DNA of 58,072 bases from a virus. Positions 29,407 to 38,027 of this stretch are shown in pieces. Numbering within the stretch: the first letter of the stretch is position 1; every line of letters begins with the position of its first letter. Location: positions 1 to 58,072 of the IMG/VR virus record IMGVR_UViG_3300035168_000117; one strand, 5' to 3'. The notes beneath the pieces were generated by a model, which worked only from the letters and a program-made list of their open reading frames with translations, did not search any database and was not told the DNA's origin. The position numbers were made by a program, and so were the translations under genes.

Positions 29407-29925
29407 TCAAGCCGAGCGCGCGAGAATCGCCAGCAAATATTTCGCCGTCGCGCCCGCCGAATTTGCGACGCGGATGATGTCGCCGGTGCCGGCCGTCACG
29501 GTCGCGAGGCCCGACGCGGTGCGATTGATTTCGACGCAGAAATCTCCGGGGCCGATCGGACACCGCGCATTGGCATAGCCGGGCACGGTGTTCGTTCCGC
29601 CGCCGGGCGTCAGACTCGTGGTGTTCGCCGCCGCAGCGGGGTCGAGCGGCTTGTTGATGATGGCGAGGGCGATCAGCTTCGCGGCGGTGAAGGCGGCGCC
29701 GAGCGCATCGGTCAGAACGCCGGCGAGGTCGATGTCATCGTTCGCGCCGCTCGCGACCGTGCGCTCGGTGACATGGAGCTTGTCGAACTGGTTCGCGCCG
29801 GTGCCGTTCGCGAGCAGCAGCGATTGCGCGATGTCCATCCGGATGTAGGGCCCGCCGAAGGCGTTGGCTCCGGACTGCGACGTGGTGAGGGAGAAGTCGA
29901 TCTTCGCGGAAACGCCCATCTTCAT
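29407..29925 (-). CDS. putative virion structural protein (172 aa)
   Basis: ATG 29925 has AGGAG 4 bases upstream and overlaps the upstream stop, so I prefer it to ATG 29946. The product starts MKMGVSAKIDFSLTTSQSGA, is rich in Ala/Thr/Gly and ends with a LATVTAGTGDIIRVANSAGA beta segment. That composition suits a capsid decoration or connector-associated protein. I do not recognise the family. Confidence 0.68.
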   Translation of the reverse strand: MKMGVSAKIDFSLTTSQSGANAFGGPYIRMDIAQSLLLANGTGANQFDKLHVTERTVASGANDDIDLAGVLTDALGAAFTAAKLIALAIINKPLDPAAAANTTSLTPGGGTNTVPGYANARCPIGPGDFCVEINRTASGLATVTAGTGDIIRVANSAGATAKYLLAILARSA

Positions 29926-30341
29926 GTTCTCCTGTTTCGCGCCCATTTCGGGCGGCGGGATTGCTCATAGGCGGCTCCGAGCCGCAGAACGATGTCTTGT
30001 ATCGCGTAGGCTTCGAATTCGATGGAGGGCTCGCGCTCGCCCATTTCCTTGCGGATCGTCTGCCAGACGTGAACGGCTTCGTGCGCGAGCATCGCCATCA
30101 CAGCGACGGCGGACTTCGCGTCGTGGCGCTCATGCAGGCAGACGATGGCCGTGACATCTCCGGTCGTCTTGTTCGCGAAGGTGGTCGCGCTCGCATCCGT
30201 CTCCGGGAACTGCTCGCCTGGGCAGCCGAGCCGCTTCATCTCGCGGTTCCACGCCGCCTCGGATGGACAGAACCCATAATGGACGGGAAAGAAACCGGGG
30301 TCGCACCATATGATGCGGTCTGCTTCCTCGCGCTTCTTCAT
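29922..30341 (-). CDS. HExxH zincin-like putative metallopeptidase in the neck module (139 aa)
   Basis: The key motif is AMLAHEAVHVWQ (residues about 93-104), an HExxH zinc-binding site with Glu as catalytic base. A possible third ligand lies in the following helix (EREPSIEFEAYAIQ, Glu). Two or three cysteines near the N-terminus (WCDPG, YGFCPS) may add a structural site. The rest is not recognised. It lies between connector genes and is coupled on both sides, so it is made with the late proteins. Cleavage of a virion protein or of peptidoglycan are both possible. Confidence 0.72.
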   Translation of the reverse strand: MKKREEADRIIWCDPGFFPVHYGFCPSEAAWNREMKRLGCPGEQFPETDASATTFANKTTGDVTAIVCLHERHDAKSAVAVMAMLAHEAVHVWQTIRKEMGEREPSIEFEAYAIQDIVLRLGAAYEQSRRPKWARNRRT

Positions 30342-30694
30342 ATGCGGGCCTGGATCTCCCAGAACACGACCGTTCCGGCGGGAGAGAGCGGCGCGACGCG
30401 AACGATCTCATGCGCGACGCCGCCGATAACGAGCGCATCGGATTCTGTCGGCGTGATCGAGAGGCCTGCGGTCGAGACGAACAGCCGTTTGTCGCCGGCC
30501 ATGATGCGCGTCCCGTCGATCTGCTGAATCGTGTAGCCGACCTCGACGACGAGGCAGTCATGATCGGTCGTCGTGATGATCGGATCATAAGCCGTGCCAG
30601 AGCGCGATGACCTGCGGATCTGTGCCGTCTGTCCGGCTTCCGCGATGGCGATTTCGGCCTCGGCCCTGATCTCTGCGTAGTCGATGGCGCTCAT
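30338..30694 (-). CDS. head-tail connector/head-closure-like protein (118 aa)
   Basis: ATG 30694 overlaps the upstream stop; the long frame to 31411 is the antisense-like shadow of the next gene. The product (MSAIDYAEIRAEAEIAIAEA, then YDPIITTTDHDCLVVEVGYT, and AHEIVRVAPLSPAGTVVFWE) has the size and beta character of head-closure proteins found after the gp6-like adaptor. Confidence 0.75.
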   Translation of the reverse strand: MSAIDYAEIRAEAEIAIAEAGQTAQIRRSSRSGTAYDPIITTTDHDCLVVEVGYTIQQIDGTRIMAGDKRLFVSTAGLSITPTESDALVIGGVAHEIVRVAPLSPAGTVVFWEIQARI

Positions 30695-31215
30695 GCCCGA
30701 TACAATCGCCCCGCGACCGACGACTGCCCGCCGCTGCATGTGAAGGGTCGGATAAGCGCCATGACCGCCGCCGACTCCGGCCGGCTTTCGTTCACACCCG
30801 CGAGAGGATTCGCATATTCGGTCTCGATCGGGCCGATGACGCGGCGCTTGACGGCCTTGCTCGGCGTCACGACCGGCGACAGCGCGCCGGGCGTCGCCAA
30901 CTCGATCAGCGCGAGCTCGCAGCACGCATCCTTGATCTCGCCCGGTATTTCGTCGGACGCGATTCCCCACCCCTCGCCATCGACGACGCCGGCACGTGGC
31001 CAAGCGAGCGCCTGATCGCGGCCATGGGTGCGGACGCCCGTCCATGTGATGGAGCGCGAGAGATGGGCCGTGGCGCGCCTGATCGCCGACTCCTTGTCTG
31101 CGTCGTCGCCGGTCCACGCCGCAGCGCCGCGCGCCGCATGATAGGCGTCGCACTCGGCGAGGGAGACGAGGGCGTCCGCGTCGGCAAGCCCGGCCCCGGT
31201 TTCGACGGTCAGCAT
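30691..31215 (-). CDS. DnaT-like/gp6-type head-tail adaptor (174 aa)
   Basis: The product has GLADADALVSLAECDAYHAA, AIRRATAHLSRSITWTG, DQALAWPRAGVVDGEG and EIKDACCELALIELATPG. This is the pattern of the phage DnaT-like/gp6 adaptor family that docks on the portal. The name DnaT-like comes from a weak database relationship and does not imply replication. Position after the coat gene fits. Confidence 0.82.
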   Translation of the reverse strand: MLTVETGAGLADADALVSLAECDAYHAARGAAAWTGDDADKESAIRRATAHLSRSITWTGVRTHGRDQALAWPRAGVVDGEGWGIASDEIPGEIKDACCELALIELATPGALSPVVTPSKAVKRRVIGPIETEYANPLAGVNESRPESAAVMALIRPFTCSGGQSSVAGRLYRA

Positions 31216-31506
31216 TCAGTTCGCCCAATCGCTCGAGATGACGCCGCAGCGCCGGCATTGCGCGCCCTTCGGCGTCAGCCAAAACAAGAATTCGCCGCAC
31301 TTGCAGCGCCAATGCACGTCCGGCTCGACGACGTTCTTGGGGGCTCCCCACATGCGCCCGCACTTCGGGCAATCGACATGCAACGAGCCGACCGGAGCTA
31401 CGCCGGTCCACTCATGATGGCAGGCGCCGCAAATGAAGGTCCCGGCCAGATGCGGGACCTCGACTTACTCGCACTTCCCCGGCCGGAGATCGACGACGTT
31501 GCTCAC
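31216..31506 (-). pseudogene. four-knuckle zinc-ribbon gene with an in-frame TAA
   Basis: Starting at GTG 31506 (overlapping the upstream TGA), 13 codons (SNVVDLRPGKCE) are followed by TAA at 31467-31465, and the same frame then stays open to 31216. The open part has four CxxC knuckles: FICGACHHEW, DCPKCGRMWG, WRCKCGEFLF and QCRRCGVISS. Phage homologues I recall have an N-terminus of this kind joined directly to this zinc-ribbon part, so the stop looks like a nonsense change in an otherwise intact gene. No good internal start precedes the first knuckle. Sequencing error or readthrough are alternatives. Confidence 0.68.
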
Positions 31507-31691
31507 TCGCGTCTCCCTCGCCCCAATTTCAGATTTTCAGAGGTCGCGTCGATATAGGCCCGCACGATGGTCATCACTTCGGCGCAAGTCAGAGGCGCGC
31601 TCGTATGCGCGAGCTGCCAGACGATCATGCGGGGATGGTCGTCAGCCCGCCACTGGGCGATGATCCACTCGCCGACCTCGCGCGGGGTCAT
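31503..31691 (-). CDS. small hypothetical protein (62 aa)
   Basis: The 62-aa product (MTPREVGEWIIAQWRADDHP, VWQLAHTSAPLTCAEVMTIV) is helical with a basic end. It is coupled at its 3' end to the interrupted zinc-ribbon gene. Function unknown; it is transcribed within the head-neck module. Confidence 0.6.
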   Translation of the reverse strand: MTPREVGEWIIAQWRADDHPRMIVWQLAHTSAPLTCAEVMTIVRAYIDATSENLKLGRGRRE

Positions 31692-31709
31692 GATCGCGCC
31701 AGAGGCTCG

Positions 31710-32318
31710 CTATTTCTGACCGCCGGCGGCGATCTCGGCCAGCGCGGCATTGGCCGCTTCCTCGGTCGGGAAGCCGGGAGAGACGATCACTCCCCCGGAC
31801 TTCACGAACCAGAGGCCCTTGGGGCCCTTGCTGACGGTCGGGGGAGGCGGCTCCGAGCCCGATGCGCCGTTGCTGCCATCCGCGCTCACGGGCGCGCCAG
31901 CGGCGCTCTCTGCCGGTCCAGTGCCCTGCCCCGCGGCCGCGGCGTCGGGCGGTGTCTCCTGCTTGCCGGAGCCGGCCCGCTCCGGCGCCGCGATATCTTC
32001 GCTCTCTGCCCGCTCGGGCGCCGCGCCGCCCTGCCCTTCCTGCGCAGCCGGCGCGCCGTCTGCCTGCGCCTGTCGCGCGGCCGCAGCGGCGTCCTCTTCC
32101 GCCTTGCGCATGGCGTCCTCTTCCGCCACCTTGCGCTCGGCCTCGGCGCGGGCCTTCTCCTCGGCTTCGCGCTTGAGGCGCGCCGCCTCTTCCGCCTGCG
32201 CCTGAACGCGAGCCTCATCGATTTCCCATCCGTGCGGCCGCCAATTCTCGACCTCGTCGGGATGGACATCCGCCGTCTTGCCGTCGTCGGCGCGGATCAT
32301 GGGGACGGTTCGGATCAT
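31710..32318 (-). CDS. low-complexity protein after the coat gene (202 aa)
   Basis: ATG 32318 has a GGAGG site; the longer frame is rejected. The N-terminus (MIRTVPMIRADDGKTADVHP, then ENWRPHGWEI) is a compact head. A long Ala/Glu/Arg coiled-coil-like middle and a Gly/Pro-rich linker follow. The C-terminus (GLWFVKSGGVIVSPGFPTEE) looks like a small folded module. It may be a capsid-associated or Ig-like accessory protein; the family is not recognised. Confidence 0.65.
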   Translation of the reverse strand: MIRTVPMIRADDGKTADVHPDEVENWRPHGWEIDEARVQAQAEEAARLKREAEEKARAEAERKVAEEDAMRKAEEDAAAAARQAQADGAPAAQEGQGGAAPERAESEDIAAPERAGSGKQETPPDAAAAGQGTGPAESAAGAPVSADGSNGASGSEPPPPTVSKGPKGLWFVKSGGVIVSPGFPTEEAANAALAEIAAGGQK

Positions 32319-32376
32319 ATTCTCGCCTCCTGGATAGCCGCCGGCGGCGCAAGGCCGCCGGCCACGCAAACGTCGC

Positions 32377-33531
32377 TCAGCCAAGCAGCACGGCGATATG
32401 CTCGGACTTGACGCCCGCCGTGCCCCAGGCGAGGCCGACCTCGATTTTGATCCGGCGATACTGCCGATACAGCGCAACCTGAAAAGTGAGCCCCGAAAGC
32501 GGATCGGTAACCGCCATCACGTCGTCGGCAGCATCTCCCCCCTCGGGCATGGCCGGCTGGCGCGCCGCGAGCACCAGCGCATTCGGGGAGAAGCCGAAAT
32601 TGGGCGTGAAGCTGTTGCCGACGGTGATCGCATTGCCATCGGCGACGGCGACCCGGAGACCGGGGTTGCCGATCTTCAGATTGCCTCCAGACAGCGCCGT
32701 CTTCACCATGTATTTGTTCGCGGCATCGGCCGCGAAGGTGACGACGTCGCCGGCAAGGATCGTCCCGGCTCCGGTATCGGCCGGGATCGTCACGTCGCCG
32801 ATGGCGTTCGTGGTGCCCGAGTTGGTGAAGTAGCCGGCGCCCGTGCCCTTCGTGTGAAGGGAAATGCCGCCGGAGTAGCCCATCACAAAGCCCTGGAGCA
32901 TTCGCATCTGGCGCTGTCGCAGCATCGCGCCGGCGTCGCCGGCTTCGTTCACCTTGAACAGCACGGGCTGCTTGCCTTCGAGCTTCGCTTTCGCGGCCGA
33001 ATTCAGAACCATGACGCGGCCCGTCTTCGGCGCGCCGTTGTCATCGAGAATTCGGTTGGTCTCGGACAGGTCCGTGAGATCATCGGCCGTCGCAAACGGA
33101 GTGGTGCCGGCCGTTCCATATGCCCGCGATGCATTCGCGAGAGCGGTCACAGCGAGGTCCGCCTCCACCGCATTCGAGAGCATGCGGAAGGCTTGCTCGA
33201 ACTGATTGGCCAGGATCACGTTGTACTGGCCGAACTGGGAAACCGACTTTTGCTCCTCGCCGGTCCAACGGATCGGATAGGCTTTCGACTTGGTGATCAC
33301 GACATCGGCGTAATCGAGCACATGATCGCCGCTGTCGCCCGGATTGACGCCGGGCGTGATGTCCTCGAGCGATCCGGGCGGGACGATCGGGGAGCGGACG
33401 GTCTGGCCGACCGCCCCGGATTCCGCCGTGGCGTCGCGGCTGACGTTCGGGATGAAGCCGATCTGCTCGCGAGAGACGACATCGAGCGCGGTATAGATGG
33501 TCGGGACGAGACCCGTGAGGGTATTCGCCAT
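32377..33531 (-). CDS. major capsid protein (P22 coat-like, HK97 fold)
   Basis: The 384-aa product opens MANTLTGLVPTIYTALDVVS with REQIGFIPNVSRD and TVRSPIVPPG, the N-terminal pattern of the P22 gp5-like coat family. It continues with ADVVITKSKAYPIRWTGEEQ and an inserted beta domain after about residue 220. It ends AGVKSEHIAVLLG. It forms the icosahedral shell on the scaffold encoded next. P22-type coats are usual in podoviruses; here it goes with a long-tail module, a common type of mosaic. Confidence 0.92.
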   Translation of the reverse strand: MANTLTGLVPTIYTALDVVSREQIGFIPNVSRDATAESGAVGQTVRSPIVPPGSLEDITPGVNPGDSGDHVLDYADVVITKSKAYPIRWTGEEQKSVSQFGQYNVILANQFEQAFRMLSNAVEADLAVTALANASRAYGTAGTTPFATADDLTDLSETNRILDDNGAPKTGRVMVLNSAAKAKLEGKQPVLFKVNEAGDAGAMLRQRQMRMLQGFVMGYSGGISLHTKGTGAGYFTNSGTTNAIGDVTIPADTGAGTILAGDVVTFAADAANKYMVKTALSGGNLKIGNPGLRVAVADGNAITVGNSFTPNFGFSPNALVLAARQPAMPEGGDAADDVMAVTDPLSGLTFQVALYRQYRRIKIEVGLAWGTAGVKSEHIAVLLG

Positions 33532-33618
33532 CGGATGGTCCTTTCAATGCTGAGGGTGCGTGATTGGGCCATCCGGCCCGCAACGCCGCTCCTCATCCGA
33601 GGCGCGGCTGGTATTCGG

Positions 33619-34416
33619 TCAGTCGACCAGAGAGACCTTGTCGACCGTCATCGCCTTCATCTGCGCCGCGGCGTCGAGGCGACCGAACTCGGCGCGCGTC
33701 ATGGTTTTCGCGCTGCCGGCGCTGCCGGCGCTCGGGCGCGCCCCGGTGCCGCTGGCGCCGGTGCCCTTGAGGATGTGATCCTTCTGCGGATAGGCGGCGA
33801 CGAGCGAGGCCATCGCTTCGTCGAAATCGGCGATCTCGCCGGGGCGCGCAGACGAATAGATCACGTTGCCGGCCTGATCGTAGGCAACGACTCGGCCGTC
33901 CTCGAGCTTGAAGTTCTGCTCGAAACGGGCCTGGACGAGATCGACGGGGATGGACAGCTTGTCCTTGATGAACTGCGACCGTGCGAAAGCGCCGCCGATC
34001 TTCTCGGAATGGAGCGCGTCCTCGAGCTTCGCGACCTTCGCGCGCTCGGCGGAGAGCTGCGCCTCGAACGCCTTCTGCGCTTCCGCCGCCTTGCTCTCGA
34101 GCGCGCGCGAAATGCCTTCCTTGACCTTCTCGACCTCGCCGGCGTCGATCAGCTTCTTCGCGTCGATATTGGCGATCTTGTCGAGCGCGTCGCGCGCGGC
34201 GGCGGGATCGATTCCCTCGAACGCCTTCAGCTTTTCGAGCGCTGCCTCTTTCGCTTCTCGATGGGTCTTCGCCTCGCCATTGAGCCGCGAGATCGTCGCG
34301 GCCGTGCCGGGGAGATCGATAGCGGCCTCGACGCCATCGTCATTCACATAGACCGGGCGGCCGTCCTTCACCTCGGCATAGGTGGCCCCGTCCTTCTCGA
34401 TCGTCTTCAGTTTCAT
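33619..34416 (-). CDS. capsid scaffolding protein (265 aa)
   Basis: The N-terminus (EKDGATYAEVKDGRPVYVND) is followed by a long charged helical/coiled-coil segment (AKEAALEKLKAFEGID, KAFEAQLSAERAKVAKLEDA). A small C-terminal part follows (FKLEDGRVVAYDQAGNVIYS). This is the build of scaffold proteins placed between portal and coat, similar to the DUF6651 group. It would direct coat assembly and leave before DNA packaging. Confidence 0.85.
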   Translation of the reverse strand: MKLKTIEKDGATYAEVKDGRPVYVNDDGVEAAIDLPGTAATISRLNGEAKTHREAKEAALEKLKAFEGIDPAAARDALDKIANIDAKKLIDAGEVEKVKEGISRALESKAAEAQKAFEAQLSAERAKVAKLEDALHSEKIGGAFARSQFIKDKLSIPVDLVQARFEQNFKLEDGRVVAYDQAGNVIYSSARPGEIADFDEAMASLVAAYPQKDHILKGTGASGTGARPSAGSAGSAKTMTRAEFGRLDAAAQMKAMTVDKVSLVD

Positions 34417-34445
34417 TTGCTGTCCTCTGGCTCATCCGAGCCCTG

Positions 34446-35999
34446 CTATGGTGCATCCGCACCGGGCGCCGGCGGCGCGACGCCGCCGGCCTGGGTTGCC
34501 GCGCCGGGGACAATCCCCGCCGCCGCGTCTGCTTCCGCAGCGGTCGGGTCGCCGGGCGCTTCGTCGAGAAGGCGCTGGCGCTCCTGTTCCGCATCGAAAT
34601 TCGATGAGAGCTTCCCGCGCCTCTTCAGCTCCGACCACAGCGTCTCTTGCGAGAGATCACCGTTCTCGCGGGCCTTGATGAGGTCGCCGCTCCCGTCGTC
34701 GTCGCGAAGATCGAGCGAGTCGTCGGACGCCATCTCGACCTCTATCGAGTCCGCTTCGCCGAGCCACATCGCAGTCAGGGCGAGCGCGTTTTCGAGCGTA
34801 TCCTTGAAGTTCAGCTTCAGCGCTTCGATGACGCTGATCGCTTTGTCGCCGGCAAATGCTGCCGTGACCGTCGTGATGTTGCCGCTCTGCGCCGTCAGCG
34901 GTTGCCGGCCCAACTCGCGGAGCGCTTCCTCCGTCGCCTTCACCTGATCGGCGAGGAATCGCAGCGACTCGGCGCTCGGCTCGATGAACTGCCATTCGCC
35001 GTGATTCCCATCGGAATCCATCGGCGCATAGAGGACCGTCTTCGGCCCGACGGGAACCGCTATCGGCTTCCCGTCTTCATCCTTGGGCGGCGTGACTCCA
35101 TTGCCGGCGAGCATCGGGAACGCGGTCAGCTCGCGCGCATATTTCAGCGCGCTCTCCTGCTGGAAGTGCTCGACCTGCAGTTCCGCAGCGTCCCGCAGGA
35201 CCGGCTTGATGCGCCACGACGCGCCATAACGGCGCCCGGCGACGAAGGGGACGATCGGAATGACGCCGATGCTGATCGGCCCGCCGTCGCGACGCAGCCA
35301 CTCATCCGCGCCGCCGGCGCTCGCCTTCTCGACACGCTCCCAAAGCTCCCATGTCGCCGGCCCGGCGGAGAGCGCGTTGCCGAGCTCGTCGCGCTCGACC
35401 TCGCGGTCGAGGACGCGGACGAACTGGCGCTTCTTTTCTCCCCATCCGTCGCGCTCGACAGAGCATTCGGCGATGCGGGCATGAACGAAGGTCTCGACTC
35501 CGCCGATCATCTCCGAATAGACGGCGAGCATCTGTTGTGCGGGGACATGAACCCAATAGGGGCGCGCGCCGATTTCGGCCTCTTGCGCGACCGTCGCGCC
35601 CTCAGGGACGCCCTTGGTGTAGTCGACAAAGATCCAGTCCAGCGCATAAGCGACGCCGGCATAGAACGACTGCGCCGCGAATTGATGGAGGTGCGAGCCG
35701 TGCCCGTCGATGCTTTCGATGAACGACCCGACCCGCGAGCTGGCGCCCGTGACCGCGATCTCGCCCCCGAACGGCTTCGACGCCAGCGTCTCGACGATAT
35801 CGCCGAAGATGTTCGTGAACTTCGCGTTGGCGAGGCGGAACTTATAATCCGCGTCGGTCTCGTTCGGGAACTTCGGCAGATAGGCCGCTCCGGCCTTTCG
35901 CATCGTCTCAGCGCCGCCGAGGAGCGCGTCGACCAAGCGCCAATAGCGCCCCATGACATCGAAGTCAGAGGAGCGCTGGTCCGGTGTCTTGTTCGTCAT
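34446..35999 (-). CDS. portal protein (DUF4055 type)
   Basis: The 517-aa product has RYWRLVDALLGGAETMRKAG, YLPKFPNETDADYKFRL and FGDIVETLASKPF at the N-terminus and QVEHFQQESALKYARELTAF in the middle. A long C-terminal helix follows (FLADQVKATEEALRELGRQP), then an Ala/Gly/Pro tail. This is the DUF4055 group of portals. Twelve copies would form the DNA channel and bind the terminase encoded 3 bp upstream. Confidence 0.92.
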   Translation of the reverse strand: MTNKTPDQRSSDFDVMGRYWRLVDALLGGAETMRKAGAAYLPKFPNETDADYKFRLANAKFTNIFGDIVETLASKPFGGEIAVTGASSRVGSFIESIDGHGSHLHQFAAQSFYAGVAYALDWIFVDYTKGVPEGATVAQEAEIGARPYWVHVPAQQMLAVYSEMIGGVETFVHARIAECSVERDGWGEKKRQFVRVLDREVERDELGNALSAGPATWELWERVEKASAGGADEWLRRDGGPISIGVIPIVPFVAGRRYGASWRIKPVLRDAAELQVEHFQQESALKYARELTAFPMLAGNGVTPPKDEDGKPIAVPVGPKTVLYAPMDSDGNHGEWQFIEPSAESLRFLADQVKATEEALRELGRQPLTAQSGNITTVTAAFAGDKAISVIEALKLNFKDTLENALALTAMWLGEADSIEVEMASDDSLDLRDDDGSGDLIKARENGDLSQETLWSELKRRGKLSSNFDAEQERQRLLDEAPGDPTAAEADAAAGIVPGAATQAGGVAPPAPGADAP

Positions 36000-36002
36000 A
36001 GG

Positions 36003-37319
36003 TCAGCGAGAGCCCGCGTAGGTTCCGAAGATCGGGGAAGGCGCGACGTTCCCGAGCATCAATTCCGATATCGCCCACACCAGCGCGTCGGCGCGGTCCG
36101 GCGAGCCGTCCCCCGCATATCCATCCCCCGTCATCATGCAGAGTTGATCCTCGAGCGCCGGGAACGTCCCGACATGAGAGACGCGATTTTGCTCATAGAG
36201 CGCTGCGACAGGCTCCGCCCGAGCGACCTTGCTCCGGCTCGCCGTCACTTCCTTGTAGGGGATGCTCCGATCGACAGCGCGAATGACATTCTCCACCATC
36301 GCGCCGCCGAAGTTCCGCTCCGCAATGATGCGGTCGGACTTGAACTCGCGATAGGCGGTCACGGCGCGCCGCCCCCAGCCATCCGGGGAGAGCTTGCAGG
36401 ATCGATCGGCGAGCACATAGGCCCTGCCATCGACTCCCTTCCCGGCGACCACGATTCCCACTTCGTCGCCATCGTCGCCAGCGCCGCGCGTCCCGCTCGG
36501 GTCGATCGCGACGACGACACGCTGCATCTCCGGAGCCGACTGCGTCCTCGCGCCATCGATCGCGTCGCGCGCCCAAAGCGCGCCGGGAACGTCATCGAGA
36601 AGCTCGGCGTTCAGCTCCTGTCGGCCGAGGCGCGTTCCCTCGTAACGGCTGATGATCTGCTTGAAGAATCCTTCCGCAAGATTGGCGCGGTTGTCGTACG
36701 TCGAGCCCCGCGTGACGACGGCGGCGGGGTTCGCCAGCAGCGCCTTCAAGACCTGCAGCGGCTTCGGCGTCGTGGTGATGACGCATTGCGGGTTCTGCCC
36801 GAGGCGCAATCCGAACTGCAGCATGTCCCAGGTCTCCTGCGCATATTGCCAGGCGCACAGCTCGTCTGCCCATGCCGCCCCGAATTGCGGGCCGCGGAGC
36901 GCCTCGGGGTCCTCCCCAGAATAGAGCGTGGCGATGGCTCCATTCCGCCAAGTCAGGCGGCGCTTCGACGGCTCATAGGTCGGTCGATCCCAGGGCGGGG
37001 AGCAAGCGAGGATCCCCGAAACGCCCTCGACCATCACGTCTCGGCCATCGGCCGCGGTCGGCGCGACGAGCGCGATGCGCCCGCAGGACTCTTTCAGCTC
37101 GCGCACCCACTCGGCGCCCGTCCGGCTCTTGCCGAACCCGCGACCCGCGAGAACGAGCCAAAACGCCCAATCCCCTGGCGGAGCGAGTTGCTCCGGGCGT
37201 GCCCAAAAGCGCCAATCGAATTCGAGCGCAGCAAGCTCATCGTCGGTTAAGTCAGCCAGTATCGCCTTCCGCTCCGCCTCGGGGAGCGAGGCAAGCGAGG
37301 CGGCGAGCGATTCTGTCAC
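36003..37319 (-). CDS. terL: terminase large subunit
   Basis: The 438-aa ATPase/nuclease has a Walker A in LVLAGRGFGKSRTGAEW (residues about 57-65), a Walker B-like segment in FGAAWADELCAW, and an RNase H-like nuclease half beginning VVVAIDPSGTRGAG with further acidic residues (AERNFGGAMVE, GSPDRADALVWA). It pumps DNA into the prohead and cuts it. GTG 37319 has AGGTGAG upstream; the start lies 68 bp inside the small subunit gene. Confidence 0.95.
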   Translation of the reverse strand: MTESLAASLASLPEAERKAILADLTDDELAALEFDWRFWARPEQLAPPGDWAFWLVLAGRGFGKSRTGAEWVRELKESCGRIALVAPTAADGRDVMVEGVSGILACSPPWDRPTYEPSKRRLTWRNGAIATLYSGEDPEALRGPQFGAAWADELCAWQYAQETWDMLQFGLRLGQNPQCVITTTPKPLQVLKALLANPAAVVTRGSTYDNRANLAEGFFKQIISRYEGTRLGRQELNAELLDDVPGALWARDAIDGARTQSAPEMQRVVVAIDPSGTRGAGDDGDEVGIVVAGKGVDGRAYVLADRSCKLSPDGWGRRAVTAYREFKSDRIIAERNFGGAMVENVIRAVDRSIPYKEVTASRSKVARAEPVAALYEQNRVSHVGTFPALEDQLCMMTGDGYAGDGSPDRADALVWAISELMLGNVAPSPIFGTYAGSR

Positions 37320-37602
37320 GCGGGCTCACCTGGGCGGTTTCGATCGGGCCGCCGTTCGGCCCGGAATGCTCGACCGATGCGAGCCTGGGGTGCATGTAAG
37401 GGGCCGCCGCTTTGGCGGCGTCCAGCGCCATGGCGTCGTCTTTCTTCCGCTCTGCCCGACGCATGATGGTGATCATCACCTCGAGGGGCGTCTTCCCTCT
37501 CGCGGCGATCTTCTCGGCGACCTCGCGGGTTCGCCCGGTCAATCCGCCTTTCTTGCGTCCGGCGCCGGGGCGGGCGCCGCCATGGCCGCCAGTTCTCGCC
37601 AT
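37252..37602 (-). CDS. terminase small subunit-like protein
   Basis: The 116-aa basic protein opens with GGHGGARPGAGRKKGGLTGR, the AT-hook-like GARPGAGRK start seen in many small terminase subunits. A helical region follows (TPLEVMITIMRRAERKKDDA and ALDAAKAAAPYMHPRLASVE). It lies directly before terL. It would recognise the packaging site; the 15-bp direct repeats 87 bp upstream of its start are candidates. Confidence 0.82.
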   Translation of the reverse strand: MARTGGHGGARPGAGRKKGGLTGRTREVAEKIAARGKTPLEVMITIMRRAERKKDDAMALDAAKAAAPYMHPRLASVEHSGPNGGPIETAQVSPRDRIARRLACLAPRGGAEGDTG

Positions 37603-37688
37603 TCTTGAATACCTTGATTTTTGACGGCCGATTTTGATTTAGCGGTGTGGCGGTCGTCTCATAGTCCCCAGAGCCGCCCCGGCGACAA

Positions 37689-37725
37689 TCTGTTAGACTT
37701 ATGCGTCGGGTCTGTTAGACTTATG
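37689..37725. repeat. pair of 15-bp direct repeats upstream of the terminase genes
   Basis: TCTGTTAGACTTATG occurs at 37689-37703 and again at 37711-37725. The period of 22 bp is about two helical turns, so bound proteins would face the same side. The second copy ends 2 bases before the ATG of a + strand gene. It may be an operator for that gene or a terminase binding site (cosB/pac-like). Confidence 0.75.
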
Positions 37726-37727
37726 GG

Positions 37728-37913
37728 ATGGCCATTCGGTTTGTCCCTTGCACCCCGCCGCGTATCGCAGACGCAGAGCCTGCGACGCCTCCCGAGCCAG
37801 AGAAGCCGAAGAGGAAGCGTGCCCCGAAGGGGAGCTTCGATCGCAACGCGTATCAGCGAGAACTGATGCGGAAGAGGCGCGCGGCGGAGAAAGCCGCGAA
37901 GGGCGCGCCATAG
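37728..37913 (+). CDS. small basic protein divergent from the terminase (61 aa)
   Basis: The 61-aa product has a proline-rich N-terminal half (CTPPRIADAEPATPPEPEKP) and a very basic, helical C-terminal half (KRKRAPKGSFDRNAYQRELM, RKRRAAEKAAK). It is likely a nucleic-acid-binding peptide. It starts 2 bases after the 15-bp repeat pair and has no normal ribosome site, so a leaderless or repeat-controlled message is possible. It stands alone on the + strand. Confidence 0.55.
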   Translation: MAIRFVPCTPPRIADAEPATPPEPEKPKRKRAPKGSFDRNAYQRELMRKRRAAEKAAKGAP

Positions 37914-38027
37914 GCGCTCCCGCTCTCTTGGCGGTGTGAGAAAGGGACCGGACGGCGCGATAGCCCCGGATCGCTCGCGGGGCCGCGCTGTCCTTGAACA
38001 GGCGCTCCACCCAGCGCCGGCCGATAT

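Noticed and set aside
32398-37250. Two very long + strand open frames (849 and 867 codons) opposite coat, scaffold, portal and terminase genes.
   Set aside because: They are antisense to clearly recognisable structural proteins and have the Arg/Asp/Gly/His bias of GC-rich shadow frames; no domains are visible.
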